Shown here one piece after another: positions 56,864 through 64,000 of a stretch of DNA of 64,000 nucleotides (position 1 is its first letter; each line of letters opens with the position of its first letter). A model generated the notes under the pieces. The model made no database searches. It worked only from the letters and a program-made list of their open reading frames with translations, and was not told the origin of the DNA. The position numbers and the translations under genes are program-made. This stretch comes from Pullichristensenella sp963930055 (lineage in GTDB: Bacteria > Bacillota > Clostridia > Christensenellales > Aristaeellaceae), in the NCBI GenBank assembly GCA_963930055.1, contig CAWVKS010000009.1:62001-126000 (forward strand), read 5' to 3'.

Positions 56864-57830
56864 GAGATTGGGAAAAGGCATCAAGCGGTATTTTAAGGAC
56901 AATCTGGGCATCCTCTGCGCGCTGGCGGTGATGATCCTCTTTCTGTACGTCTACCCGGTGACGCATACCACCTTCCTCACCCAGCGCAACATCTTCAACG
57001 TTCTGCGCCAGAGCGCGCCGAACCTGCTGCTGGCCTGCGGCATGACCATGGTCATCATCCTGGGCGGCATCGACCTGTCGGTGGGCTCCATCATCGCCAT
57101 GTCCGGCGTGCTGGGCGCGGCGGCGGTGGTCTGGTGGGGGCTGCCGGAGATCGTGGGCATCCTCATCGGCGTCCTCTCGGGCGTGATCTTCGGCCTGTTC
57201 AACGGCGCCATCATCGCCAAGACGCAGATCCCGCCATTCATCGTCACCCTGGCGTCGATGAACATCGCCAAAGGCATCGCCTACGTCTACTCGGGCGGCA
57301 AGCCCATCCGCTGCATGACCGACGCCTGGAAGTTCCTCGGCGCGGGCTACATCGGCCCGGTGCCCACCCAGGTGGTGACGATGTTCGTGGTGTTCATCAT
57401 CTCCGTGCTGTTCCTCAACCGCACGCGCATGGGCCGCCACATCTACGCCGTGGGCGGCAACGACACCGCCGCCAAGTTCTCCGGCATCAGCACGGCGAAG
57501 GTCAAGTTTACCGTGTACAGCTTCAGCGGCCTGATGGCGGGCCTTGCCGGCATCACCATCGCCTCCCGCCTCTATTCGGGCACCTGCACCTCCGGCGAAT
57601 CCGCGGAGATGGACGCCATCGCCGCCGTCGTCGTGGGCGGCACCTCCATGTCCGGCGGTTCCGGCCGTCTGGGCGGCACGCTCATCGGCGCGCTGATCAT
57701 CGGCATACTCGACAACGGCCTCAACCTGATGGGCGTCAACTCCGACTGGCAGTACATCATCAAGGGCGTCGTCATCCTCGGCGCCGTGTACATGGACTTC
57801 CTGCGCAGCCGGAAGCGCGCCAAGGGCTAA
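56856..57830 (+). CDS. Sugar ABC transporter permease (RbsC-like)
   Basis: 324 residues with about ten hydrophobic helices. Family blocks: LLLACGMTMVIILGGIDLSVGSIIAMSG, PPFIVTLASMNIAKGIAYVYSGG, IYAVGGNDTAAKFSGIS and the cytoplasmic coupling region GEMDAIAAVVVGGTSMSGGSG-like (here AEMDAIAAVVVGGTSMSGGS). It forms the membrane channel with the ATPase. The ribosome binding site AGGAGGGCACGACA lies in the end of the ATPase gene. Confidence 0.94.
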   Translation: MAERLGKGIKRYFKDNLGILCALAVMILFLYVYPVTHTTFLTQRNIFNVLRQSAPNLLLACGMTMVIILGGIDLSVGSIIAMSGVLGAAAVVWWGLPEIVGILIGVLSGVIFGLFNGAIIAKTQIPPFIVTLASMNIAKGIAYVYSGGKPIRCMTDAWKFLGAGYIGPVPTQVVTMFVVFIISVLFLNRTRMGRHIYAVGGNDTAAKFSGISTAKVKFTVYSFSGLMAGLAGITIASRLYSGTCTSGESAEMDAIAAVVVGGTSMSGGSGRLGGTLIGALIIGILDNGLNLMGVNSDWQYIIKGVVILGAVYMDFLRSRKRAKG

Positions 57831-57846
57831 GCCCGCTTTGCGACGT

Positions 57847-57882
57847 CCCGCGCCGGTCTTCCCCTGGCGCGGGGCGCGTTTT
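57847..57882 (+). terminator. Weak hairpin between permease and isomerase genes
   Basis: CCCGCGCC (57847-57854) with GGCGCGGG (57866-57873); TTTT comes only after five more bases (57879-57882), so termination would be partial. Confidence 0.45.
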
Positions 57883-57918
57883 GCATAGCGCAATATCATC
57901 AAAGGAGCGTACAAAATC

Positions 57919-58599
57919 ATGAAACGGTCGGCTGTCAACCAGGCCATCGCCTGGGCGAAGGATCTTTTGCAGAAGAACAACATCCATTTGCCGGAATACG
58001 CCTACTGGCCGCTGGAAACGTGGAAGGCCAACGTCGATAAGCTCGATACCGTGCGCAAAGTGATGCTCGGTTGGGATATCACGGACTATGGCCTGAACGA
58101 TTTTGCGCACATCGGCGCCGTGCTCTATACCGTGCGCAACGGCAGCATCAACGACAAGAGCCTCGGCGTGCCCTTCGCCGAGAAGTACATCATACTGCGC
58201 AGCGGCCAGCGCCTCACCAACCACTACCACGTGGCCAAGACCGAGGATATCATCAACCGCGCCGGCGGCACGCTGCAGCTCTATTTGTGGAACGTCGACC
58301 CCGCTACCGGCAAGGTGCTCGATACGGACGTCAACGTCTATATGGACGGCGTTCTTCACACCTTCAAACCCGGCGCGGAAGTGCTGGTGGAGCCGGGCAA
58401 CAGCATCTCGCTGACGCCCTATATCGCCCACATCTTCGGCGCCAAGCCCGGCAGCGACCTGGTGGTGGGCGAAGTTTCCTCCATCAACGACGACAACACC
58501 GACAACTACTTCCTCGAAAAGAGCCTGCGCTTCACCAACATTGAAGAGGACGAGCCCATGGCCTGCCCGCTCTGCAACGAATACGAGAATATATTCTGA
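57919..58599 (+). CDS. D-lyxose ketol-isomerase family protein
   Basis: 226 residues, the length of the D-lyxose isomerase family. The cupin metal site is seen in KYIILRSGQRLTNHYHVAKT (His-x-His), EDIINRAGG (Glu) and YIAHIFGAKPGSD (His). Enzymes of this family convert D-lyxose to D-xylulose and D-mannose to D-fructose in the cytoplasm. The start MKRSAVNQAIAWAKDLLQKNNI is typical, and AAAGGAG lies ahead of the ATG. As the last gene of the transporter operon it suggests the imported sugar is a substrate. The C-terminal CPLCNEYENIF adds a CxxC pair of unknown role. Confidence 0.87.
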   Translation: MKRSAVNQAIAWAKDLLQKNNIHLPEYAYWPLETWKANVDKLDTVRKVMLGWDITDYGLNDFAHIGAVLYTVRNGSINDKSLGVPFAEKYIILRSGQRLTNHYHVAKTEDIINRAGGTLQLYLWNVDPATGKVLDTDVNVYMDGVLHTFKPGAEVLVEPGNSISLTPYIAHIFGAKPGSDLVVGEVSSINDDNTDNYFLEKSLRFTNIEEDEPMACPLCNEYENIF

Positions 58600-58613
58600 G
58601 CCGCGAGTCCTCT

Positions 58614-58648
58614 GCGCGCCCCGACCCATGGGCCGGGGCGCGCTTTTT
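58614..58648 (+). terminator. Terminator of the sugar operon
   Basis: GCGCGCCCCG (58614-58623) with CGGGGCGCGC (58634-58643), then TTTTT. Confidence 0.92.
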
Positions 58649-58665
58649 GCGCCTTTGCGCCACGC

Positions 58666-58690
58666 AAAAAGCCGCCCGAAGGGACGGCTT
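58666..58690 (-). terminator. Terminator of the MATE gene
   Basis: On the minus strand AGCCGTCCC (58681-58689) with GGGCGGCT (58670-58677), then TTTTT (58666-58670 region). It directly opposes the sugar operon terminator. Confidence 0.85.
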
Positions 58691-58715
58691 TCAGAGCGCT
58701 CACGGCAGGGATCGC

Positions 58716-60128
58716 CTATACCCGATCCTCCACCTTGCTGATGACGTTTTTGTTCAGGCGGAGGAAAAACGCCGCCGTCACCGCCGCTGAGACGACCTCC
58801 GCGACCGGGAAGGAGAGCCATACCAGATCGTCGTTGCCCACCCGCTGGCCGATGGCGGCCAACGCCCAGGCCACCGGCACCAGCACGATCAACTGGCGCG
58901 CCAGGGAGACGAGCATCGAATAGAGGCTGTAGCCCAGCGCCTGAAACACCGAACTTAATACGATGCACACGCCGGCGACCACGAACGTGGAGGCGATGAT
59001 GCGCAGCGCCGGAATGCCGATGGCCAGCATCGTTTCGCTGGCGTTGAAGAAGCCCAGCAGCACATGGGGCACGGCGAGGAAGATGATCGTGCCCAGCAGC
59101 ATGAAGGCGCTGGCGTAGCACAAAGACACCCAAATGGTTTTCGTCATGCGGCTGCGCTTCTGCGCGCCGTAGTTGTAGGCAAGTATGGGGATGACGCCGT
59201 TGTTCAAGCCGAACACAGGCATGAACACGAAGCTGTTGAGCTTGAAGTAAGCGCCGAACACCGTGGCCGCCGTCTCCCTGCCCGCCGTGTAGTTGATGAG
59301 TATGATGTTCATCAGCCAGGTCATCACCGAGCCGATGGCCATCATAATCACCGAGGGCAGGCCGATGGCGTAGATGCGGGCGATGAGGTGCTTTTGCGGC
59401 CGGAACTTGCGCAGTTGCAGGCGGATATCCGGGTTCTTGCGGCTGTTGATGATCGCCGCCATGATGAAGGCCACGATCTGGCCGATGACGGTGGCGACGG
59501 CCGCGCCCTCCGTGCCCATGTCAAAGCCGATGGGCATTTTGAACAGGCCCATGTCGTGCCCCTTGGGCAGTATGAAGATGGGATCGAGGATGATGTTGAT
59601 GATCGCGCCCGTGCCCTGGGTGATCATCGTGTAGAACGTGCGCCCCGTGGCCTGCATCAGCCGCTCGAAGATCATCTGGCCAAAGAGGCCGAAGGAACAG
59701 CAGCACACCACCGTCAGGTAGTCCACGCCGTACTCCACGATGGTCATGTTGTGCGTCTGCGAGAGCATGAAGGCGCGGCTGCCAAAGAGGCCGAAGAGCA
59801 AAAAGACGACGTAGCCCACCAGCGAGAGGAACACGCCGTGCTCGGCCACGCGGTTGGCCCGCTCGCGGTCGCCCGCGCCCAGGGCGCGGGACAAAAGCGC
59901 GTTGACGCCCACCGCCGTGCCCGTGGCCAGGCCGATCATCAGGTTCTGCGCCGGGAAGCTGAAGGAGACCGCCGAAAGCGCCTCCTCGCTGACCATGCTG
60001 ACAAAGACGCTGTCCACGACGTTGTAAAGCGCCTGCACCAGCATGGAGATCATCAGCGGCACGGACATATTGAGCACCAGTTTGCCGATGGGCATGACGC
60101 CCATCTTGTTTTCAGCTGCGTTTTCCAT
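58716..60128 (-). CDS. MATE-family multidrug/solute exporter
   Basis: 470 residues with 12 predicted helices in two similar halves. The MATE features are SVPLMISMLVQALYNVVDSVFV near the N-terminus, FSFPAQNLMIGLATGTAVGVNALLSRALGAG, and GLPSVIMMAIGSVMTWLMNI at the start of the second half. These transporters export drugs or metabolites in exchange for sodium ions or protons. The gene is monocistronic with its own promoter and terminator. Its substrate cannot be told from sequence. Confidence 0.93.
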   Translation of the reverse strand: MENAAENKMGVMPIGKLVLNMSVPLMISMLVQALYNVVDSVFVSMVSEEALSAVSFSFPAQNLMIGLATGTAVGVNALLSRALGAGDRERANRVAEHGVFLSLVGYVVFLLFGLFGSRAFMLSQTHNMTIVEYGVDYLTVVCCCSFGLFGQMIFERLMQATGRTFYTMITQGTGAIINIILDPIFILPKGHDMGLFKMPIGFDMGTEGAAVATVIGQIVAFIMAAIINSRKNPDIRLQLRKFRPQKHLIARIYAIGLPSVIMMAIGSVMTWLMNIILINYTAGRETAATVFGAYFKLNSFVFMPVFGLNNGVIPILAYNYGAQKRSRMTKTIWVSLCYASAFMLLGTIIFLAVPHVLLGFFNASETMLAIGIPALRIIASTFVVAGVCIVLSSVFQALGYSLYSMLVSLARQLIVLVPVAWALAAIGQRVGNDDLVWLSFPVAEVVSAAVTAAFFLRLNKNVISKVEDRV

Positions 60129-60222
60129 GGGGGATCTCTCCCATCCTTCGTGGTCTGTATGCGCGCGGAAAGGCCGCGTCGCCGGCGCGCCGGATCGCTA
60201 TATGTATATCACTTCTTTATAA

Positions 60223-60251
60223 ATTTTATAGGAACGCGGCGTGGCTGTCAA
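60223..60251 (-). promoter_or_regulatory. Promoter of the MATE gene
   Basis: On the minus strand TTGACA (60246-60251), 17-bp spacer, TAAAAT (60223-60228), in a short AT-rich patch. Confidence 0.75.
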
Positions 60252-60281
60252 GCGCGGCGGCGTGAATTAACCGCCCGCGGC

Positions 60282-60311
60282 TTGACCGCACCGGCCGCGC
60301 CGTGCTAGACT
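60282..60311 (+). promoter_or_regulatory. Promoter of the radical SAM gene
   Basis: TTGACC (60282-60287), 18-bp spacer, TAGACT (60306-60311) with a TGC extension. It is divergent from the MATE promoter, about 30 bp away. Confidence 0.7.
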
Positions 60312-60342
60312 GGGGAAAATGGCGACAAAGGAGGCGCAGCCG

Positions 60343-61467
60343 ATGAAGATCTCCAAGCGGGACGCGCTGATGTGGATGGAGTTTTTTTCCAGCCTGCCGG
60401 AGGATGAGGAGCTCCTGCCCCGCCAGCAGGAGATCGCCCTGGCCGTGCTTTCGCAGATCGAGGCCGCGGCGGACGCGCGCGCCGCGGCGCTGCGCAGCGC
60501 CATCCCCGGCCTCAAGTCTCTTGACGGCCGCACGGATTACGTCGGCCCGGAGGAAAAGTTCCCCAACGGCTGCCGCAGCTGCCTCTTGGGTACGGGGCTG
60601 AGCGCCGTGCGCAAGACCAACAAGTGCGACGCCTGCTGCAAATTCTGTTACGATTTCGGCGCGCTCGACTGCCTGCCGCCCATTGGCGAAGGGATGTGGG
60701 AAATCGGCGGCACGCGCTTTCGTGAGGAGGACATCCCCCTGCTGCTCTCCATCCACCGCGCGCCCACGGGCGTCGCCTACGTCTACCTCGAGCCGTTCAT
60801 GGAGATCGAGGCCTACTATGGCATCATCGCCAAATTCCGCGCCGCCGGCGTGCACCAGCACATGTACACCAACGGCATACGCGCAAACGAGGAAAACCTG
60901 CGCGCCCTCGCCCGCGCCGGGCTGGACGAACTGCGCTTCAACCTCGGGGCGACGGGTTGCTCCGACCACGTGCTCAAAAACATGGCCATCGCCAAAAAAT
61001 ACCTGCCGCGCGTGGGCGTCGAAACGCCGATGACGCCGGAATTTTACCAGGCGTTCCTGCAAAAGAAGGACGCCATACTCGCCACGGGCGTGGATTTCAT
61101 CAACTGCGCCGAGCTGCACCTGAACGAAAACAATCTGGCAAACTACCTGGGCGAGCCGATGTACATGTACCGTCTGGGCTACCTCTCCCCCATCTGGAGC
61201 CGCGAGCTGACGCTGAAATTCCTCCGCCGCGCCGCCGAGGAAAACTGGGGCGTGGCCGTGCACGCCTGCTCTGACCGCACGAAGTTCGCCCGCGACCTCA
61301 ACCTGCGCGCCAGGGAAGGCGGCTGGTTCGGCTCCAGCGCCTACGCCTGCGAATTTCCCCGCATCCCCTACGCGGCCTTCCTGCCCGTGCTGCGCGACGA
61401 TGGTTTCGCCTTCCTCGAGGAAGAACCCCTTCCCGAGGGCTACCGCCCCGGCGATGTGGTGCTGTGA
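60343..61467 (+). CDS. Radical SAM protein of unknown function
   Basis: 374 residues from the ATG at 60343, preceded by AAAGGAGG. The cluster motif CxxxCxxC is at Cys95, Cys99 and Cys102 (NKCDACCKFCYDF), preceded by a second cysteine pair (Cys77, Cys80 in NGCRSCLLGTGLSAVRKTNK) that may bind another metal or cluster. MYTNGIRANEENLRALARAG and LDELRFNLGATG are usual radical SAM barrel strands. It lies alone, divergent from the MATE gene, with its own terminator, so context gives no substrate. The reaction is not known for this family; peptide or tRNA modification are both possible. Confidence 0.87.
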   Translation: MKISKRDALMWMEFFSSLPEDEELLPRQQEIALAVLSQIEAAADARAAALRSAIPGLKSLDGRTDYVGPEEKFPNGCRSCLLGTGLSAVRKTNKCDACCKFCYDFGALDCLPPIGEGMWEIGGTRFREEDIPLLLSIHRAPTGVAYVYLEPFMEIEAYYGIIAKFRAAGVHQHMYTNGIRANEENLRALARAGLDELRFNLGATGCSDHVLKNMAIAKKYLPRVGVETPMTPEFYQAFLQKKDAILATGVDFINCAELHLNENNLANYLGEPMYMYRLGYLSPIWSRELTLKFLRRAAEENWGVAVHACSDRTKFARDLNLRAREGGWFGSSAYACEFPRIPYAAFLPVLRDDGFAFLEEEPLPEGYRPGDVVL

Positions 61468-61518
61468 AGCCCTGACAGGCCGCGAACGCCGTTGGAAGAA
61501 AACGGCGCGCGCCTTCCG

Positions 61519-61550
61519 GCAGCCGGGCGGATGTCCGGCTGCTTTTCTTT
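61519..61550 (+). terminator. Terminator after the radical SAM gene
   Basis: GCAGCCGG (61519-61526) with CCGGCTGC (61535-61542), then TTTTCTTT. Confidence 0.88.
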
Positions 61551-62040
61551 GACTCACAAGAAAGGAACGCCCGCGCTGTTTCGGGAACTGGCGATGGCCG
61601 ACGGTTCCGGGGGCTCCGCCGTCATCCGCGCGTCCTTCGCCGCGCCGTCGCGGAACGGGGGCCGGCGCCCCCCTCCTTCCACCGCTGTCCCAAGGGCATA
61701 CCCGGCAGCGAAACCTTCCCCGCTCGAGCCTGTGGGCGGCAGTTCCCCGGCGACGCCGGGGCGATCCAACTGCCGGCCTGACGGCGGGGAATGCAAAATC
61801 GGCAGTCCCTGCGCGCGTCCAGCGCATCCGGGCAGGACGCAGGCTCGTCGCCGCCGGAGCGCTATGCGGATGCCCGCGCCCAGGGCTTCCGCGAAGCCGC
61901 CACGCCACCCGCCGCGATGCCACCGCTCCGAGCAGACATCCTTCTACGAGAGTCCCTTATTGGACCTTATCCGCGCTCCACTGCGCTGGCGTTGGGCGCT
62001 GTGGATGTTGACCCAGCCGCCGCAGCCAGCACGAGAAAGC
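61551..62040. other. Gene-poor GC-rich stretch with a nested palindrome
   Basis: Open frames here have no ribosome binding site and a composition that does not look coding. A nested palindrome is visible: CGGCAGTT (61737-61744) with AACTGCCG (61768-61775), enclosing CCCCGGC (61745-61751) with GCCGGGG (61755-61761). It could be an interspersed repeat of this genome, or a fragment left by a mobile element. Confidence 0.5.
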
Positions 62041-62041
62041 A

Positions 62042-62077
62042 AAAAGGGGATGATACGACGGTTCGTGCCATCCCCCT
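62042..62077 (-). terminator. Terminator of the AT-rich membrane protein gene
   Basis: On the minus strand GGGGATG-type arms (complement GGGGATG at about 62046-62052 and CATCCCC at about 62069-62075) followed by TTTTT. It ends transcripts from the gene at 62107-62505. Confidence 0.75.
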
Positions 62078-62106
62078 CATGGGCGATACAATACATGGAA
62101 ATCGTC

Positions 62107-62505
62107 TTATTGCTTTTTTCGTCTTATACTGTGCCCTTTCCGATTATACCTTGTGCCGAATATAGTTGGAATACCGCCAATCACAAGACTTACAATAAAT
62201 ATACTAACAAAAATAGTTTTCAGACATTCATTTTCGCTCCAAATCGTCTGTGCTATGCTTAAAAGTATAGTAAAAAAACCAACTACAATATAGGCAATGA
62301 ATAGTACATAATGAAACATCCGCTTCTCTTTGAAATATTCTACATAATTAAGCAAAAGAAACCTACGAACAAATGATATTTTGTGTTTGGGCGAATGTCT
62401 GAAAAGCCTCTTGTGAGAGATGAGTCTGAGATCCAAAAGCAAATCACCCCTTAGCGAGATCAACATCAAAAAGTAAATAACAATCGTAACAATTATTCCA
62501 GCCAT
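62107..62505 (-). CDS. AT-rich small membrane protein, possible orphan immunity protein
   Basis: 132 residues (MAGIIVTIVIYFLMLISLRG). Three hydrophobic helices: residues 3-20, about 66-88 and about 93-112, with a basic loop (ISHKRLFRHSPKHKISFVRRF) between the first two and a basic tail. AGAAGGAAAA precedes the ATG. It is far AT-richer than nearly all other genes in the window, indicating transfer. No family is recognised. Just upstream on the same strand lies a remnant of an RHS protein; small AT-rich membrane proteins downstream of RHS tails are often immunity proteins of polymorphic toxins, a suggestion from context only. Confidence 0.65.
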   Translation of the reverse strand: MAGIIVTIVIYFLMLISLRGDLLLDLRLISHKRLFRHSPKHKISFVRRFLLLNYVEYFKEKRMFHYVLFIAYIVVGFFTILLSIAQTIWSENECLKTIFVSIFIVSLVIGGIPTIFGTRYNRKGHSIRRKKQ

Positions 62506-62668
62506 CGTCTATTTTCCTTCTCATGCAAAGCATCTGGCTTTTGATGCGGAATAAACGCCATTAAATATGTCCGAATTCCGTATCGGCCTAATCAGGCGCC
62601 TTCTATGATATCTTTTTGTTTGGGATACGTAATACTTGACAGCTTTTTTGCAGTTTCTCTCGAGCTGT

Positions 62669-62905
62669 TTAGAGCGTGGGCTTGCCCCATGCATCGTATT
62701 TGTATTCTACCACGAGGCTTCCGGCGCTGTCAACGATTCCTACAATGTCGCCCTGAAGGTTGTGGACGTAGCTGTACAGCGCGCCGTTGAAGTCTACCAT
62801 TGCCGGCCTGCTCTGCGCATCGTAGAAGAAGTGCAGCGCATCGCTACCCCTGGTCGGATGCGTTATTTGTCGCGCGAGTAGCGGATGAGTTTTATGACTG
62901 AACAG
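62669..62905 (-). pseudogene. RHS/YD-repeat protein remnant (core C-terminal end)
   Basis: The minus strand is open from 62905 to a stop at 62669 and encodes GSDALHFFYDAQSRPAMV, DFNGALYSYVHNLQGDIVGI and VDSAGSLVVEYKYDAWGKPT, then stops. This is the highly conserved end of the RHS core (LHFFYD, Y-Y-V-NLQGDI-GI-D, YDAWG). There is no start codon or ribosome binding site, and upstream frames are broken, so it is the relic of a much larger cell-surface or toxin-delivery protein. It stops directly after the core, with no toxin domain attached. Confidence 0.82.
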
Positions 62906-62908
62906 TCA

Positions 62909-63109
62909 GAGATGCCGTTTTGCGTTCGCTGTGCCTGGCTGTATGCGCAGTCGACTTTGTATAAGGGCCAGTCCACAGCGGCTGAACCAGAGATGTGCAG
63001 GGGCCGCCTGTGCCTTCGCGCCGCTTTGCCAAATGTCGCACGTCCGAGGGCGGAATCGCTTGGCCTTTAAGCGCCTATCCATCCTCATATACTTTCCTGC
63101 CACACAAAT
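62909..63109. other. Stretch without a supported gene
   Basis: Upstream of the RHS remnant no frame continues the RHS protein, and nothing else recognisable is present. Possibly decayed sequence. Confidence 0.4.
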
Positions 63110-63152
63110 GACCTCCTGCCGCAGTTCCCATTCTGCGACAGGAGGTCTTTCT
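63110..63152. terminator. Strong hairpin, terminator of the ABC permease gene or convergent region
   Basis: GACCTCCTG (63110-63118) with CAGGAGGTC (63139-63147), plus inner CGCAG/CTGCG pairs. On the plus strand TTTCTATT follows; on the minus strand ATTTGTG follows, so it may work in both directions. It lies 40 bp after the permease stop. Confidence 0.65.
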
Positions 63153-63190
63153 ATTGGCCGTTGCACCGCATCCTGTCCATTGTTGTCACT

Positions 63191-63934
63191 TTATGCAGCC
63201 TCCGCGCTTCTGCGCGCGGCCGCCCTGATCCCCGGGCTCTTGGGTCGAACGAACAGCGCTATCGTTCCGCACTCAAGCAGGACAAGCTGGGCGATGACGG
63301 CTGCGGCGGGCAGTGTGAACGCCGGGTCCAGCGTCCCCAGAGTGAGCGGGAGGGCGGTAAAGAGGCTGCCGTTCCACAGCCCCAGCGCTTCGGGCAGGGG
63401 CAGGGCCGCCGCCGCGAAGGGCAGGAGCATCCACGGATAGAGCAGCCAGGGGCGGATGCGCGCCAGCAGCCAGCCGCAGCCCAGGGCGAACGCCAGCGCC
63501 GGAACGAGTGTCGCCAGCGCCGGAAGCAGCAGGCTGCCCCACGCGTACCAGCCGAAATAGCGGCCATAGAACGCTGCCGCTTCCAGCAGGCAGCACAGCG
63601 CCAGTAGCGCCGTTCCCGCCAGGGCGGCGGCGCATCGGGCCCAGGCGTAGCGCCGGGCGTCCATGGGGGCGGCGTCGGTGAGCGCCATCGCCCGCCGCGC
63701 CCTGCCCGAGGTGAAGAAGGTCAGAAAGAACGATGCCCCGACCCACAAAAGGGGCAGCATCCGGCTGAGATAGTCCCCAAAGCTCCAGGGGGAGAAGGGC
63801 GCGGTGTGGGAGACGCCGAGGATGGTCGCGCTCTCCAGCACCATGGCGCCGTAGGCGAGCAGCACCAGCACGAGGCCGGCAAAGAACTTGTTGAGCAAAA
63901 GCCGCCGGCATTCATATCGGAAAACTTTACGCAA
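63191..63934 (-). CDS. ABC-2-type transporter permease
   Basis: 247 residues starting at a TTG (63934) nine bases after GGAGGAGG; no other start precedes the first helix. Six hydrophobic helices with a start MRKVFRYECRRLLLNKFF, the common N-terminus of ABC-2 permeases, then the FTSGRARRAMALTDAAPMDARRY loop after helix 2. Such subunits export peptides, antibiotics or lipids with a separate ATPase. It overlaps the end of the preceding gene by eight bases, so it belongs to an operon that continues beyond the window. Substrate unknown. Confidence 0.78.
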   Translation of the reverse strand: MRKVFRYECRRLLLNKFFAGLVLVLLAYGAMVLESATILGVSHTAPFSPWSFGDYLSRMLPLLWVGASFFLTFFTSGRARRAMALTDAAPMDARRYAWARCAAALAGTALLALCCLLEAAAFYGRYFGWYAWGSLLLPALATLVPALAFALGCGWLLARIRPWLLYPWMLLPFAAAALPLPEALGLWNGSLFTALPLTLGTLDPAFTLPAAAVIAQLVLLECGTIALFVRPKSPGIRAAARRSAEAA

Positions 63935-64000
63935 GGTTCAGCGCCTCCTCCGTCAGCCCGCAGGCGTCGAGAAATTCTTCATACGTCAGGTAGGGGTACA
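63927..64000 (-). CDS. C-terminal end of an upstream gene (partial)
   Basis: The last 24 codons of a minus-strand gene: YPYLTYEEFLDACGLTEEAL then NLA and a stop at 63927-63929. Its overlap with the permease gene shows they are one operon; a partner ABC ATPase would be the natural guess, but so short a piece cannot prove it. Confidence 0.55.
   Translation of the reverse strand, partial: YPYLTYEEFLDACGLTEEALNLA

Noticed and set aside
61492..62262. A 256-codon plus-strand open frame after the radical SAM gene
   Set aside because: It begins before the terminator hairpin, crosses it and a second terminator, and its composition changes from GC-rich to AT-rich where it runs antisense to another gene.
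62906..63166. An 86-codon minus-strand frame upstream of the RHS remnant
   Set aside because: It runs through a strong hairpin, lacks a ribosome binding site and shows no recognisable motif.

Overview
The window is a GC-rich chromosomal segment of a Gram-positive bacterium, most likely a high-GC gut-type member of the Clostridia. The reasons are strong AAAGGAGG-type ribosome binding sites, TTGACA/TATAAT promoters, the run rel-dtd-metallo-beta-lactamase-hemZ that is common in Clostridia, BspA-like leucine-rich repeat and lipoprotein genes, and a Firmicutes-type siphovirus element. No species is claimed.

Layout. 1-2652: the 5' part of an rRNA operon on the minus strand (16S, a tRNA-free spacer, the start of 23S) behind a near-consensus promoter. 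2721-7234: an anchored solute-binding-like protein, a small membrane protein, a proton-pumping pyrophosphatase and a PHP-type histidinol phosphatase. 7375-24821: a plus-strand housekeeping block with a SecDF-like protein that lacks both proton-relay aspartates, recJ, rel, dtd, a glyoxalase-II-like hydrolase, hemZ, two cyclophilins, a surface protein, a DUF2461 protein, a class II aldolase, a phosphohexomutase and transketolase. 24929-31254: a cysteine-repeat/leucine-rich-repeat lipoprotein, a serine hydrolase, an AT-rich restriction-modification island with a frameshifted BglII-family nuclease and an MT-A70 methylase, and cardiolipin synthase.

31269-54024 is a compact phage-derived element between two host genes. 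Reading from its right end it has an S24 repressor, a Cro-like XRE protein, a DUF1492 late regulator, terminase, portal, scaffold, capsid, connector, tail, tail-tip, endolysin and holin genes, then a terminator. It has no recognisable integrase, excisionase or replication genes, so it resembles PBSX-type particles more than a complete temperate phage. Three cargo items stand out: a complete-looking type I toxin-antitoxin unit (a 28-residue membrane toxin with an antisense promoter and long-range 5'-3' mRNA pairing) between the tail-tip genes; a PBECR-type nuclease moron with its own promoter where a MuF gene would normally sit; and a structured RNA of about 170 nt with its own promoter and terminator between that nuclease and the scaffold gene.

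54046-58648 is a sugar ABC transporter operon ending in a D-lyxose isomerase-family gene. 58666-61550 holds a MATE exporter and a divergent radical SAM gene. 61551-63152 is gene-poor, with palindromes, an AT-rich membrane protein and a remnant of an RHS protein. The window ends in an ABC-2 permease and the tail of the gene upstream of it.
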